The notes: a model not told the origin generated them from the letters alone. A stretch of 64,000 bases of DNA from Nageia nagi (GCA_050084985.1 JBITNC010000001.1:173600001-173664000); one strand, 5' to 3'. Numbered from the stretch's first letter, positions 23,861 to 37,014 are shown. Translations and numbers: made by a program.

Positions 23861-26200
23861 TATTATACATGCAACTAAATGATTTATGATGGTCATAAGG
23901 TGTGTTAGCGATTCAATACTAATCATTTCCTTCTTTTACCCTTTTATTCCCATCACCAATTCACCTTTGGTCCTTAGGGTATTTGGATCGCTTCTCCATA
24001 TTGAGGTGACTTGTGTCAAAAATATCAAAGCAAGCATCAAATTTTTAGAAATAATACATATTTCATTATCAAACTTATCATTACCATAGCATTATTAAAA
24101 CATAATCCATTCAAATCCTCGATGATACTCAAGGTCAAATAGTGTCTTGAGGTGGGTCATGACACCTCTCTTGCTCATTTTGATTTTATCTATGACCATT
24201 ACTAGCCTTACATCCATGCACAGCTGAGCCCTTGAGTAATACCTCAAGCCATAGAAACTCTAGCACTCCCCATAACATGTTTTAATCATCCTTGTAGGTA
24301 TTAGAGAGCATTGGGAGCTATCTTAGAGCTAATAGATAACTTGTATCCTTTGTGTATAATATTTCTATGTATTTTTATGAGCATGTAGCATTTTGTTAAG
24401 ATCAATTCATGTTAGTTTAATTTATTTTTATCATTTTATCATTGTCTTAGCATAACATGAGCATATCACTTACATTATAGGCATTTCCTTACTTTCTAAT
24501 TCCCATTTGATTGTGGGATAGGGGTATACACTCCATAAAGGAGGTTTAAAACCTCTATTTGAGAAAAATAAAGGGATTAGAGTATTGAGAGGTACACTAA
24601 CATTTATTTTCCCATAGGTCTAGGCATCAAGAGGACATTCCTCCATCATTTATCACAAGAAAAACTATAGCAATAACATCATGATACAACCTTGATCCTT
24701 CCTCTCTTCTTGTGTGGATAGGGATCACCACTTTTGGTTGTCCACAAGTTGATGATCATGATGGGACCTCCCTTAGTCTTTTGGGCTCAACTTGGAAGAG
24801 TTTTCTAAACCTTTCTCTTTTATTGGGTGTTCCATTTTATCCCTTTATCTTACTTTTTTGGTCATTTCCCATCACTAATGTGTATTGATTCTTTTAGGGA
24901 ATCATCTTGGATATGATGGGAATATGATTTTAAAGGTTTAAGGTTCCCATTCATGACCAATCACCAACCAATTTCTTGTAAAGCCTATCCGACCTTCAAT
25001 AGACCGATTAGCCCATTAACCATTTCACAACCTACCCATTGGCCTATCAATGGTCATCCACTTTTTTAAATCACTTATCATAAATGAATAAATATGTAGT
25101 AGATAATTTTATCATATCAACTAATTTCTAGTAGATCAATCTTTCTCTAACAGTTGGGCTTGAGGGTACCAGTTGACTCTATTTTTAGGGTTTGAGTCTA
25201 TTAACTAGGCTTATATCATTATTTTGTTGTTTTATTAGTAGTCTTGTCCTTGTAACTAGGTGGTATTAGTCCATTGCCAATATTTTTGAACATGGTTTGT
25301 AATTGTATTATTATTTTTGGTATTTTTATACTTTATTTTTCAAGTGCTCTAGGTACTGTTGTGATTGGTTGACCAACTATTTGATTGATCTACTGGTTGG
25401 TGTTGCTAACTGGAATGCAATGTACCAGTTAGGATTAAAGCATGTAAAGCATTGTATTGTACATGTCAAGAGCTTGGATTAGTATCCCCCCAAGTATATA
25501 TCCAAATTTTATCATGCTTTACATTAGGTCTTGCTTGCTATTTTTATCTTAGGATTACTTATTTCTTTGTTAATTTATCACTTTTTACATTAAGTGAATT
25601 TTCATCCTTAGGTAGGAGTGCCTTATCATATCTTGTGAAGGGTGTAATTTGTAGCTTGCATCCATTTACTTGTATATCATTGGTCAATTAACCTTGCATC
25701 TTTAATCACATGAACCTTAGATTTTTCTAGGAATGTGGATTTTACCACCATAGTGTCACCCACTCTTGGAGGTCATTACCAAGGTGGGGTACTTGAGCTT
25801 ATCCCTTAAACACTCTATCCCCTTGGATATTGAGGCTTTTTTCAAAAATAATTGAGTATATAAATTATTAAGTAAACTAATCAAGAGGTAAATTTACAAT
25901 AAAATCAATCATCATTAATCAAGATAATAGCCAAATTGAACAAGACTTAATTAGATCAAGATAATTTGCACCATTGCTATCTTTAGCATCGTCAAATCAT
26001 AATCATATAGGAATTGATATCTTATCATATAGGGTGTTTGTGAATTAATTTTACATCCACTAAATCAAGAGTATAACAAGACTTTTAGGTTTGGTATTTA
26101 TTTACTTATCTTGTTTGGCACCTTTGGTACATTTAAATTTAGCAACAATGTTATTCTTTCCTTTTGTTGCTTTCTTTTTAAGATTAATTAATCCTTGAAA
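23861..26200. other. No recognisable gene; possible leader of the gag at 26.2 kb
   Basis: The stretch has few long A/T runs, and its composition resembles the untranslated leaders of LTR elements. It precedes a decayed Ty3/gypsy gag on the same strand. TTTGGCACCTTTGGTAC near 26,114 might be a primer-binding site, but no LTR end could be fixed beside it. The open frames at 23,886-24,089 and 25,452-25,691 show no family resemblance. Confidence 0.35.
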
Positions 26201-26219
26201 ATTTGATAGGGGGAATTAT

Positions 26220-28480
26220 GTGAATATGATATCCACCCTTAAGTATAATAAATTAGATCAAGAGCAAGATCAAGAACCACCATATCAACCCCTTACTTTT
26301 AGGTCAATCATATCCCTCAATCTCATGTTTCAACCCACTCTCATCATTCTCATCCTTCTCATCATGCCCCTCATCCTTATCATCATTTATATCCTCATGC
26401 CACTATGCCTCTTGGTTTCCAAATGGCTAGTGAAATCAATTCTCATCCCTTATTTTAAAATATTCCTTAAGCCATCAAAAATAAATTTGTTTATGATCCT
26501 GTTGTTCAAGAGACCTTGGCATCTCTTTTTAAAAATTTTACCCTTTAACATCATCATAAGCAAAGCATGCCACAACCTTAACATATTCAAAATATAATTT
26601 ATCATTATGATCCCACATATCATGATCCATAACCTTATTGTTTCAAAACATCATCACTTATTGTAATAACCCAAATCATATCTCAACCCTTGTAATAAAT
26701 GATCTCACAAGGATCCCTAACCATATCCTTGATATCAAGTACTTCCCTTTTGTAACAAGTGCACATCACATCAACTTTGATCATTTATCAACATATCATC
26801 ATCAAATTAAACAAGCTAAGCCTTATAGTTAATCAAAATATCTAATTATGCAATCACATCCTTTAATTACACCAAGTCAAATCACACATGATTTATGGCC
26901 CTACACCATAATCTTCATTCCTTGAGAGTACCACATCAAAATCAAAATCAATCAACTCAAGTTTCTAATATGTTTTGAATTAATACTTCCCATCAACCCA
27001 AACAACATTAAACAAATCTAAGGAAATATTTAACGAATGGGTTCTCAAGGTATAACAAATTGATCTTATCAAAATGTGAGTCAACCTCCCCCCCTTTTTA
27101 TAATGTGAATCAACCATCATATCAAGGTCAAGGATACATCAATTAAATGGCTTATCCAAAAAATCAAGCATATGTTCCTTAAATTCAATATGTTCCCAAT
27201 CCAACATGGAATCAACCATTAGGATAAACCATGGAACAAGGTTATCAGCAACCAACATCTCAAGTGCAAAGCATAGAAATCTAAAAACCTACAATAATTT
27301 ATGATGATATATTAAAGAGATTGCAAGATATGGAATCAAGTATCAACAATAAAAGTAAGAGAAAATTACATTATCAATAAATTATCAATGAATTAATTAA
27401 TCCCATGGTTCTAATAATGAAATTTCCCTACAAGTTTGAGGTTCTTGAAATAGCAAAATTCAAAGGGAAAGAAGATCCAAGAGAGAACTTGAGGTAATTC
27501 AAGTATTCCTCCTATCTCATAAGATATTATGATATCCTCATGCCTAGGATATTTCTATTAACATTTTCAAGCCAATATTTGGGTTGATACAAAAACTTTC
27601 CCCAACATAACATCTATTATTTCAAGCAACTAGCCAATCTATTCTTTGACCATTTTACCATCAATATAAGGAAAAGATCATCTGTCATGGATTTAATAAT
27701 AACATCACATTATGATGATTATTATATCAATGATTATGTGATGATATGGAGAGAAATTGTAATATATTTTCCATATACCTCACCACAATAATAGCTTCTC
27801 AAGATCTTTAGTAAGAGTTGAAATAAGCAAGTACCCTCCATCTTGCAAATACAACAATGCAAGTCTTTTGAGGAAGCATTGTGACAAGTGAATATCATTG
27901 AGTAAGTCAAGATACAATCATGTGATATCAAATTATGCAAGAATAATCATGATCAAAATCAAAAGTGTGATGAAATCTATCAAGTATATATAAAAAACCC
28001 TCAATTCAACCATCATATGAATTCAACCAAGAAAATTTGGATCCTCAACCAATTAGGCATGAGTAAGAACAATCCAACAATCAAATGCAAAGAAGAAATT
28101 TAACTCATTTAGGGGATTCTTTATTGAATATATTACCTAAGTAATTACAAGAAAATATTTTGGTATTTCCCCCAATAAAAGAAAATCCAGGATCATCAAC
28201 AAGACCTTGGTATAAACAAAGTGACTTTTGTGAGTACCATAGGAAACATGGAGACAATACCAATGGGTTCATGCGATTGAAGCATGGGATCCAAGATCTT
28301 ATTGATAATGGTAAAGTATCAACAAAAGCATAAATCACACCACCTAATAAACATTTGGAAATTTTCAAAAATCCTTTCCTAATCATGATCAAAGCAAAGT
28401 ATTAATGTTATATGAGCAAGATTATTATGAGGTTGATCCTCCATCCTCTTATAACAACTTCTTTAGTTGAGCCATAAAAC
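26220..28480 (+). pseudogene. Ty3/gypsy gag, decayed (second gypsy element)
   Basis: Coat-protein gene of an LTR retrotransposon. A Pro/His/Ser-rich N-terminal part reads across frames at about 26,260-26,830. The Retrotrans_gag core appears at about 27,450-27,600 (FKGKEDPRE-like start, followed by the W of the expected WF motif). The C-terminal zinc-knuckle-like block lies at about 28,215-28,330 (CEYHRKHGDNTNGFMRLKHG then IQDLIDNG). The usual CxxH...GHxTxxC pattern is damaged here: the GH His is Asp and the last Cys is Phe. Stops occur throughout. No protease, RT or integrase follows before the next LTR at 29,328. The open frames 26,220-26,597 and 26,638-26,832 are fragments of or shadows over this gene. 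Confidence 0.65.
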
Positions 28481-29322
28481 ATGGAAATTATACTTGACTT
28501 ATTTCATCGTTTATTTTTAGTGCTATCATATCTTATCATATGAACACCATCATGTGACTGTATAAGGTCATTAAGCATGCCTCATAATCTTGACATCTTA
28601 GGAGTTGATACTAGAGCCTTTTCCCCCTTTGAGATCATTTGATAGTGTCTAGAGACTTTTATGTAGGAAAAAAATCACTCATTTCCAACCATCATCATGT
28701 CTTATATTTTTCATCACTTATCAATAGCACTAGCATTATCTCCTCTTCATGTGGTATGCATATTTGTCATACTATGATATTATAATTTATCATATCACCA
28801 TTATCATGTCACCTTGTGCCATCCCCTATCACATTATCATTATCATCATTATCCCCTCATCATTATATTTATCCATTTTCATCAAGTGTGCCTCTCATCT
28901 TAGCATCACAATCCTATCATCGTAGGCACATATCTTTGGGGTATACTTGAATCTTTCTCATTATCACTATCTCATGGGCCTCATTTATTGATGAGGATGT
29001 AACTACTTGGATTGTGATCAATATATCAAGTTGCCTTAAAATCATTTTTTTGGAGTAATCATAGATTGTTAAATATCATGGTTTATAAGAGATACATAAT
29101 CATGTAGAATAAGTGATAATTGATTTGATATATATGAATCTCTTCACTCACTCTATCATCATTAGTTAATCATAAAGAAAATATTATTTCATCATGATCA
29201 AATATCAAGTCAAATCATTTATCATTTTATCATATTTTCCATGAAGGCTAAACTAAGAAAATCATTTATCTTTGATTAATCTCATACTATTGCTTTTAAT
29301 ATTGAGAGTTCAACCTTTTATA
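28481..29322. other. ATC-rich stretch, no gene
   Basis: Dominated by short ATC/TCAT runs (notably 28,680-28,930). It would be the sequence after gag in the second gypsy element, but no protease or polymerase motif is readable. It is interrupted at 29,328 by the insertion of the first gypsy element. Confidence 0.4.
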
Positions 29323-29327
29323 CCACA
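29323..29327. other. Target-site duplication of gypsy element, left copy
   Basis: CCACA directly before the 5' LTR. The right partner CCATA is at 61,651-61,655 directly after the 3' LTR. Four of five bases match, and the single difference is a C/T change. Confidence 0.65.
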
Positions 29328-30021
29328 TGTAGATGCCTAAAAATGAATTATTATTTATTAAATAATTCATTTTTAATACTCAATGATGTATTATGTAAAA
29401 GGGGTTAAATTATACCCAAAGCTATGTAGTTCATGTAATGGACCACCATATCATGACCTAAGGGTAAAAGCTTATAATTGAAGTGTTAATATATAAAGTA
29501 ATAAGAGGTAACCAAAAGGGGGATCCAAAATTTTGGAGGAGGAGACTCTATCAATTGGAAATCAAATAGAAGATCATCATCAAGGCTATAGGATATTACA
29601 GAAGCCATGATAAGACAAGAGATATACAAGGAGAGAACAAAGTACAAGATCTAAGGGAGATCTTGTCAAATGTCATATTTGTAACAAGTGAATATAATTT
29701 ATTATCTCTTATTCATTATATAATTATTATTTTATTCATTCATGGTTACATCCTTTTTTTCATCTGTTATATTGCTTATCTTAAACCATCAATGATGTGC
29801 CAAGTATAGGATACCAATGGTGTGAAATTGAATGAATGTATGTTTGTATTTTAGATATGTTTCTCTTTACAGAATGAACATGTGATATAATTAAATACAA
29901 ATATATTTTTGTTATGTTTTATTACCATATTTTATATATATGCATAAATAAGAAACAAGTAGACTAAATAGTGCATTACTTAATTCTCATTAATAATTAA
30001 TTACATTATTTTGGGTCTACA
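29328..30021 (+). repeat. 5' LTR of the gypsy element
   Basis: 694 bp, TGTAGATGCC...GGGTCTACA, matched along its full length by 60,957-61,650. TATATAAAG at about 29,489-29,497 is a good TATA box, placing the transcript start near 29,520. The matching site in the 3' LTR is mutated (CTAAATAAA). Confidence 0.95.
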
Positions 30022-30022
30022 T

Positions 30023-30040
30023 TTTGGTGAACCCTATGTG
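30023..30040 (+). promoter_or_regulatory. Primer-binding site of the gypsy element
   Basis: TTTGGTGAACCCTATGTG begins one to two bases after the LTR end, where a tRNA primer site must lie. TGG at the start fits the CCA end of a tRNA. I cannot name the tRNA with confidence, and it is not the initiator-Met pattern seen in the Copia copies. Confidence 0.55.
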
Positions 30041-30099
30041 CTTAGAAACCTAGGATTTCCTCTAAGGCTACCTTTATGAGAAGTCATGAAATCATTTTT

Positions 30100-31894
30100 T
30101 TAATTAGTCATTCCTTTAGAGGAAGCTCTTCAAGTAGTACCTAAAGAAAATGATAAAACTAGGGTTTATTCTACCTATATTCCAAAAATGGATCTTGATA
30201 TAAAAAAAACTAAAATATATAGGTCAAAAGTTCACTTTAGTGAGCTTAGGAGAAGTGTTTGGCATAATCCTAATTTATCTATTGAAGAACCCCTCCTTGA
30301 TGCTCATAGTGACATTAAATCTTCTCATTCTAGCAAGAAAATGAATATTATTAGAGAAACTCCTCAATGATATTCTACCATTGATTCTTTTGAATTTGAA
30401 AATGCACCTACTCCTTTTAACTCTTTTGATAGTGAGGATGAAATTCCAAAGTTAGATAGAATCCCTTATTATGCTAAATCTATTTAGGACATATTATCTA
30501 ATAGATAAATATTGGAATATTATCTTACAAATAATGCTCCTCTTGTGATTAATATTTTGACTAAATATGGATTAATCAAAGAACATCCTATTGTTGCAGC
30601 ATCAGAGGATAGCCTATTTTCTTATGAAATTGCAAAAAACATTAAAATGGAAGGTATCTAATTGTAAAATGGACAACGTTAGTGACATGCCAAATGGTGA
30701 CCATGAAGCTAATGGCATGGAACAAAGGCTATAGACCTAGATATTATGATAAATGTAGTGGGTTCATAACACTTTGATGAAAATTATGTTGAGAATGATG
30801 TCATAGCTAACACCCATGATGAAGATGATGATGATTATATCCACCTCATCCTCAAGCTAGATCACTTCAATAAAGGTATGAATTCTAAAGATAAGAATAT
30901 TATACAAGAAGAAGATCTTGAATTTTTTATCAGTCAATAACTTGATATTATGATTAATGAAGCTTACAAGTTGCAACCTAATTGGTCATTAGAATAACAT
31001 AACATCAAAACTAGTATCCTTTTTGACATTCAAGATACTACTAGTTGGTATAAATAACCCCTATAAAAATAGTTAGAAATACTAGCTAAAATATTGGATA
31101 AATTAAAGCATGAAAGGGTTAATCACATGGGTCCATTTTTTGCTTTGAAAGAATTTGAACTTAAGAGGACACATGATCTACATCTAGTTAGTCCACCTCA
31201 TAGTCCACTGCATAGTCCACCACCATCTCTAAGGACCAATTCAACTAATGTTAATAATCTAGTAGCTTAAAATACCTTGGTTGATGAGGATGATTTTTTA
31301 TCTTGTCTCAAGAAGCCTCTAACTCATACAATTCTAGCTAAGATCATTCTCGAGAAAAAGAGTGTCAAGTTTACTAAATTTGATGGTATGTAGTATCCTG
31401 AAATGCATGTTAGAAAATTCCAAGAAGAAGCCATTGAATACATGCATGATAGAGACTTGTTAACCAAATTGTTCTCTTATAGTTTGAAAAATGAGGTACT
31501 CAAATGGTATTTTTAGCTTCTGGAATAGAAGATTGATAGGTATGAAGATTTGATTCATTTATTCTTACAAAATTTTAGATACAATATTATTGAGAAAGTA
31601 TACTTTAAGGATTTATGTAAAATTAAATAATTATCTAATCAATCTGTAAAGATATTTGTAAAGATTTGGAAATAAATGGCTAATAGAATAATAATACCTA
31701 AACAAGATTTGAAATTTGCCTTTGCAAATGCTCTTTTACTTATATATAAACTATTCATCATCTCCAACCATGATATGTCACTAGGGGATATGATAGATAT
31801 AGTTATCAAGAAAGAGCCATGTATCAAAAAATTGTATTCTTTGAAAAATAATGATAAAACTCCCTGGTAGAAATCAATTCCTAAATAAACTAAT
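30100..31894 (+). pseudogene. gag of the gypsy element, N-terminal and core part
   Basis: The structural protein of virus-like particles. One frame runs from about 30,100 to the insertion point with scattered TAG/TAA/TGA codons and no obvious frameshift; the open parts 30,188-30,370 and 31,676-31,870 are in the same frame. The Retrotrans_gag core starts at about 31,370 (VKFTKFDGM then YPEMHVRKFQEEAIEYM). It continues with LLTKLFSYSLKNEVLKWYF and FLQNFRYNI (about 31,460-31,590) and ends near IKKEPCIKKLYSLKNNDKT. A Pro/Ser/His patch (SPPHSPLHSPPPS) lies near 31,190. The frame is cut at 31,894 by the Copia complex and resumes at 55,046. Confidence 0.8.
31890..31894. other. Target-site duplication CTAAT, left copy (Copia complex)
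   Basis: CTAAT immediately before the LTR that starts TGATAG at 31,895. The identical CTAAT follows the LTR that ends at 55,045. Both lie within the gypsy gag, and deleting 31,895-55,050 keeps the gag frame. Confidence 0.85.
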
Positions 31895-32375
31895 TGATAG
31901 AGTTGTAATATAACCTAAAAAACTCTATAATCATAAGATCACATGATGCGCACAATTTACATCTAAAAAATTCACAAAGATAACACAAGATGTAAGTGGT
32001 TCCTCCAACTAGGAGTACATCCACTAACTAGATCTCATTTCATTCATAAACATGAATCTCTTACAATTCTCCTAACTCATCTCTTAAACACTATCCTATA
32101 GCATAGATTTACTGCACAAATTTGTATATGATCCAAAGAGAGAGCCTTCTATTTATAGACCAAAATCACTCTTTGGATCATCCTTTTACCCAATGTACAA
32201 AAGCATGACATGCACATCCTTTTACCCAAGGGGCATGCTTATGATAGTGTAGGACAAGTTACATTATCATATTCACTTAAATACTTAAGGTATAAATTGA
32301 TACCTTTAAGTATTAGTGAACTTACATAGAAGATTATTACAAAACCTTTACAATAATGCATTATACATTCCAACA
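31895..32375 (-). repeat. Copia 3' LTR of element B (481 bp)
   Basis: On the minus strand it starts TGTTGGAATG at 32,375 and ends at 31,895. It is the same family as 40,017-40,503, 43,234-43,733 and 54,549-55,045. A TATA-like CTATAAATAGAAGG (minus) lies near 32,150 and a conserved palindrome at 32,280-32,314. Confidence 0.9.
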
Positions 32376-32384
32376 CTCCCCCTT
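32376..32384 (-). promoter_or_regulatory. Polypurine tract of Copia element B
   Basis: AAGGGGGAG on the minus strand, directly adjoining the 3' LTR. It is the expected plus-strand priming site and fixes the orientation of B. Confidence 0.85.
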
Positions 32385-33126
32385 AATGCAATATTGGGAT
32401 AGAGTGAAAAAGAGAGTTCTCCAAATAAATGCAAAGGAGATGAGAACTTTTTACATATTTGTGAAGTAAAAAAGATCTAGTTTGAGACTCACTACTTTGC
32501 CAAATACAATCATTAACTATAATTGATTTCAATGTAAATTAATTAGTCATGTAATTGGAAGTCATGAATAGCTTCTAAGAGCTTACATACCTAAAGTAAG
32601 TAACCTATAATCTCAAAGGAACTTGCAAGTCATAAGCCACTCAGATAACAAGATTAGTTAGATGCAACATATTCATATCAACTAGGATAGATGAATCACA
32701 CAAATTACATCATAAACTAATCAATGGTGCACTATAAGTCATCATGAATATGCTAAGCTAAAACTCATAGTCACCTATTGCATATAAAATATGTGTTGAT
32801 TATCATTATACAATAGAGCATGCACATACGGGTTCCTCACATATGGATAACTAAATAATGCCAAAAGACACATAAGAGTTCCTCACACATGGATAACTAA
32901 ATAGTGCTATATTGATCAATCTTTTTGCTTTAAAAATTTGTACAATAAGTTCCTCATGTAGAGTGAACTTACCATGAAGGTGTACAACAAAATTAAGACT
33001 ATATAGCATAAAATCCTCCTAGAGGTGAAGTTATCATCATAAATATGAATTCAACACAAGAATTCAAACTTCACTCTCCCTTGAGGGCAACTTAACCAAC
33101 CTAACAACATCCCTAAGCTTGCAGAA
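32385..33126 (-). other. 3' untranslated region of Copia B
   Basis: About 740 bp between the end of RNase H and the polypurine tract. It contains a direct repeat around GGATAACTAAATA(A/G)TGC (32,843 and 32,893) within TTCCTCACA(T/C)ATGG. There is no extra coding region such as an envelope-like ORF. Confidence 0.6.
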
Positions 33127-34569
33127 CTAAGCTTCTAGGAGGGGCTTGGTGAACAAATTAGTAGAGTTTAAGGTGGATGGACAATACTCTAAGTGTATGA
33201 TACCATCAAGAAACTTCTTTCTAATAAAATGGGTATGGATTTCTATATGTTTTATTATTTGATAAAACATAATATTTTTAATCAAAGAAATAACCAATTG
33301 ATTATCTGAAGAAATTAAGGATGAGCCACCTTGCTCATACCCAATTTCTTTGAGAAGATGCCTTATCCAAATGGCTTTTTGGGCTACAATAGACATGGCA
33401 TGGTATTTAGTTTTTGTGGTGGAAAGAGAAACATTAGGATACTTATTGGAAGACCAAGAGATAGCACCTAAACCAATGCTAAATACATATGTAAAGTTTG
33501 ATTTCCTATCATCTCTATCTCCGCCATAGTTAGAATTTGAGAATCTAGAGAGAACAAATGAGGGAAGCTTAGTATACTTGAGAGTAAGATCCTTAGTTCC
33601 TACAACATACCTCAAGATTTGTTTAACAAAATTAAGGTGCTAAACATATAGTTTTTTCATGAATCAATCCATAATATTTACTACAAAGGCAATATCTAGT
33701 CTAGATATAATCAAATATAGAATACTACCAATTAATTACCTGTAAGCTATAGCATCAAACAAATAAGAGTTGGAGCTTAGAGAAATAGAGATTCTAGGAG
33801 AGATTGGGATCATAGCATATCTAAATTCCTCCATTCCAAACTTCTGTAAGATGTATGATAAATACTTAGATTGACTAAGATAAGTAGAATTCTTGTATTG
33901 ATACACTTGCATTCCAAGATAGTAGTGCAAGAGACCAAGATCAATCATTTCAAACATTGTTTTAAGTTTGGATATGCACTCTTGAATGAGTTTTTCATTA
34001 TTTATAGTTATTAGAAAATCATACACATAAAGGAGAATCAAGACCACATCTTTTTCTTGATTGAGCACATATAGATTGGAGTTAGAAAAACACTTGGAGA
34101 AAGTAATGTCTATAAAATACCTTTAAGTATTTCTATACCAGGCTATAGGTTCTTGCTTAAGTCCATATAATTACTTATTTAGCTTGCACACAAAGGAATA
34201 TTTACCTTCCATAATTAATTCTTCTATTTAATTCATGAAGATTTCCACATCTAAGTCACCATTGAGAAATGCACTCTTGATGTCAAGTTGAAAAACTTTC
34301 CATATTTGAGCTTTAGTAAGAGCAAGAATAATTCCCATAGTAGGCATATTTACTATGGGAGCAAAGGTTTTCTCATAATATTTATGGAATTTTTGAGCAA
34401 AACCTTTGGCTACTAACCTTGCCTTGTATTTCTCAATATCTCCAACTAAATTAAACTTGACCTTGTAGATCCATTTATTGCCAATCACATTCTTTTCATT
34501 GGGATAAGGAACCAAATCCCAAGTTTCATTTTTTATAAGCACTTCATACTCCACTTTCATGGCTTCCAT
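33127..34569 (-). pseudogene. Copia B pol: reverse transcriptase and RNase H, decayed
   Basis: Copies element RNA to DNA and removes the RNA strand. RT begins in the open part 34,569-34,228 (ETWDLVPYP...NKWIYKVK, then FQLDIKSAFLNGDLD). A second open part, 34,068-33,736, holds LLHYYLGMQV and the catalytic box, which reads YVYD instead of YVDD. RNase H is open at 33,615-33,127 for 162 codons (MRYVVGTKDLTLKY, DDRKSNFTYVFSIG, SWSSNKYPNVSLSTTKTKY, then HIEIHTHFIRKK and NLFTKPLLEA). One of its acidic residues is lost: FSNSNYGGD where SDSDWAGD is usual. The order INT-RT-RNase H identifies Ty1/copia. Confidence 0.9.
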
Positions 34570-34800
34570 ATAGCACTCATGCTTAGAAGCTTCTTTGAAG
34601 GTTGAGGGCTCATGTTATTATTGATCTTGGCAAATAAGAATTTGTTCAAGGTCATGCTCCTTGTTACCCTTTGTGTTGGAAAGTTTTGTTCTTGAGGTGA
34701 CTTTTTACATCAATATCTAACTAGCTAGGTGCAACTAAAGAGTCCTTTGGATCATCAACATCTTCATTATAAGTAGATTCTTCAAGAAGTTCATTGAATT

Positions 34801-35880
34801 TTATATCCCTTGAAATAAACATGGATTTGTAAGTTGGAGAGTAAAGCTTATAGCCTCTATGCTGACTATTATAACCCATAAAGATGCATTTTTAGGTCTT
34901 TTATATAACTTTTTCATATTCTTAGAAACAATGTAGGAGAATGCTTCACAACCAAACACCCTAAGGTGAGAAATGTTAGGTTTTGTTTCTAACCATGCCT
35001 CAAAAGGAGTATTACCTTGAATGACTTTTATGGAACACCTATTCAAGGTGTAAATAGAAGTGCTTACTACTTCACCCCATAAGAAATTAGAAATAGTGCC
35101 CAACATGCATCTAGCTATTTTTATAATTATTTTATTTTTCCTTTTGAAAACACCATTCTGCTAAAGAGTGCATGAAATTATAAACTGCCTCTTGATTCCA
35201 TACTTAGCATAGTTGACATTGAACTCATTGCTAATATATTCTACCCCATTATTTGATCTCAACATCTTGATTTTAATATTAGTTTGATTTTCAACCAAGG
35301 CCTCAAAAATATTAAAACTCTCAAAGATTTGATCTTTGTGCTCAAGTAGATACCCAAAGGTCATCTTACTAAATTTATTAATGAAGGTCAAGATGTAATC
35401 TGCTTCTCCAAGTGACTTATTTTGAAATGGATCCATAAAATCTAAATGCATAAGTTGAAGAGATTGAGATGCTCTTGTTGCTTTATCTTTTTCAAACTTT
35501 TGTCTATTCATCTTGCCAAGAATACACTTCTCACATAGACCAATTGAAGGAGAAATTGAAAGCAAACCTTCCACAAGTTCTTGGTATTTCATAACTTGAA
35601 TACTCTTGTGTTTAAAGTTCCCTAAATGTTGGTGCCAAAGATTGCCTCTAGAACATATATTTGTAGCAAGACACATCTTTGATGGAACTTGATCCATAAT
35701 GTAGAGATCATATTTCATTGATCCTTTAACCAACATGGAAAGTCCTTTCTTAATGCACCAAGATTGAGAGTAAAACTCAAAAAAGTACCCTTTTCTAGCA
35801 ACTTGGATCATAGGGAGAAGGTTCATCCTAAGCTTAGGAACATAGAGCACATTATCAAGAACCTTCTTATGAATCAACAT
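34801..35880 (-). pseudogene. Copia B pol: integrase, decayed
   Basis: Inserts the cDNA into the genome. Open parts are 35,880-35,161 (239 codons) and 35,106-34,801. The zinc-binding gag-pre-integrase block reads LWHQHLGNFKHKSIQ then LCEKCILGK, so H-H-C-C is retained. The catalytic core has LMHLDFMDP with the first Asp intact. The second Asp is Asn (LRSNNGVEY for LRSDNGGEY). The QNGVFKRKNK block follows a stop. The C-terminal part shows TPFEAWLETKPNISHLRVFG, a typical Copia motif. Loss of the second catalytic Asp would inactivate the enzyme. Confidence 0.9.
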
Positions 35881-37014
35881 ACTTCCAATTCCTTAGACAT
35901 CAAGGGTAGAGTTATCACCTATAACAACTACATATTTTCTATACTTGTGAAAGCTATCAAATTTCTCCTTTTCAAAGCATAGAATATTAGTGCAACCAAA
36001 ATCAACAATCCAATCAGATGAAAAAGAGCAAGACATGGAGTAGAGCACTGCAATAAAACTAGCTTGTATATTCTTCTTTTCTTTGAAGTTCTTTACATTT
36101 CTATTTCTTTTGTTAATTTTTTTTTTGTAGTAATCAACTTATTTGTGACCTTGGATGCCACAATAGTTATAATTACCATCAAACTTTTCCTTAGGATATG
36201 AATTGTTTGCTTTGCCTTTTCCATCTCTTTGCTTAAAGTGGTTGTTGTTGCCATTGTTCCTACTATTGTTATTATTCTTATTGTTGCCATTGTTCCTGCT
36301 ATTTTTTCTATTACTATTGTTGCCATTGCCTCTTTTCTCAAACCTTTTGGAAGAAGAAGGATAAGATTTTTTTTCATGGTTGAAATTCTTCTTGAAAGGA
36401 ATTTTGGTTACTTTAAGAGCAACATTATTATCCTTAGGAGAATAAATCAACACCTTATTGTTAAGGGTTTTTTTCATGCTTCAAAAGGTGCCTAGAAAGG
36501 TTCTTAAGGGAGAACATTTCTTCATCATCATCAAGCTTTATTTTCATAACCATTACAAAGTTTTTAAACTTTGAAGAATGATGAAGACCATGAACTCATC
36601 ATTGATCTAATTGCACTCACAAGCAATAAGTTGGGTCCTTAGGGTAATGATTTTGTTCAAGTATATGGCAACATTTTCATCTTCCCCTTGATGAGATTGA
36701 AGCAACTTGGTAAACCTTCTTGAAAAATTTGAACCAAGGTAGATTTTCTTAAGCTTATCCCATGTAGCTTTTGTCAAGGTTGAAGAGGAAATCATTAGGA
36801 GCACATCATTTGAAAATGCACAAAAGATTATAAAGGTTGCAAACTCATTCTTTATGTTGTGAGCCTCTAGTGCCTTCTCATCTGTAAGAGGTATAAGGTT
36901 TTCATTCACTATTTTCCAAAGCTTTTTTGCCTATAATTTAGCACTCATTCATGATTCCCAAATTCTAAAGTTAGAACCATCAAGAATGTGTTTGGGTAAA
37001 AAGGAGTCTCCCAT
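35881..37014 (-). pseudogene. Copia B gag and protease, decayed
   Basis: gag starts with ATG at 37,014 (MGDSFLPKHILDGSNFRIW), the same start context as copies A and C. The core is open at 36,909-36,607 (ENLIPLTDEKALEAHNIKNE; later KKIYLGSNFSRRFTKLLQ). It then passes through an Asn-rich basic tract (36,225-36,335) to a CCHC knuckle (about 36,140-36,170) with CGIQGHK, whose last Cys is not seen. The protease active site reads VDFGCTN where DSGC is expected (about 36,000). Stops occur between blocks. The overlapping open frames at 36,093-36,377 and 36,139-36,477 are two frames over the same stretch. Confidence 0.85.

Noticed and set aside
26220-26597. 125-codon plus frame, Ile/Leu/Pro-rich, looking like a membrane protein
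   Set aside because: It lies in the His/Pro/Ser-rich gag N-terminal region in the wrong frame; the hydrophobic look comes from ATC/CTC-rich codons.
33301-36495. Plus-strand frames inside Copia B (for example 35,764-35,982 and 36,229-36,495)
   Set aside because: Shadows of the minus-strand gag-pol genes.
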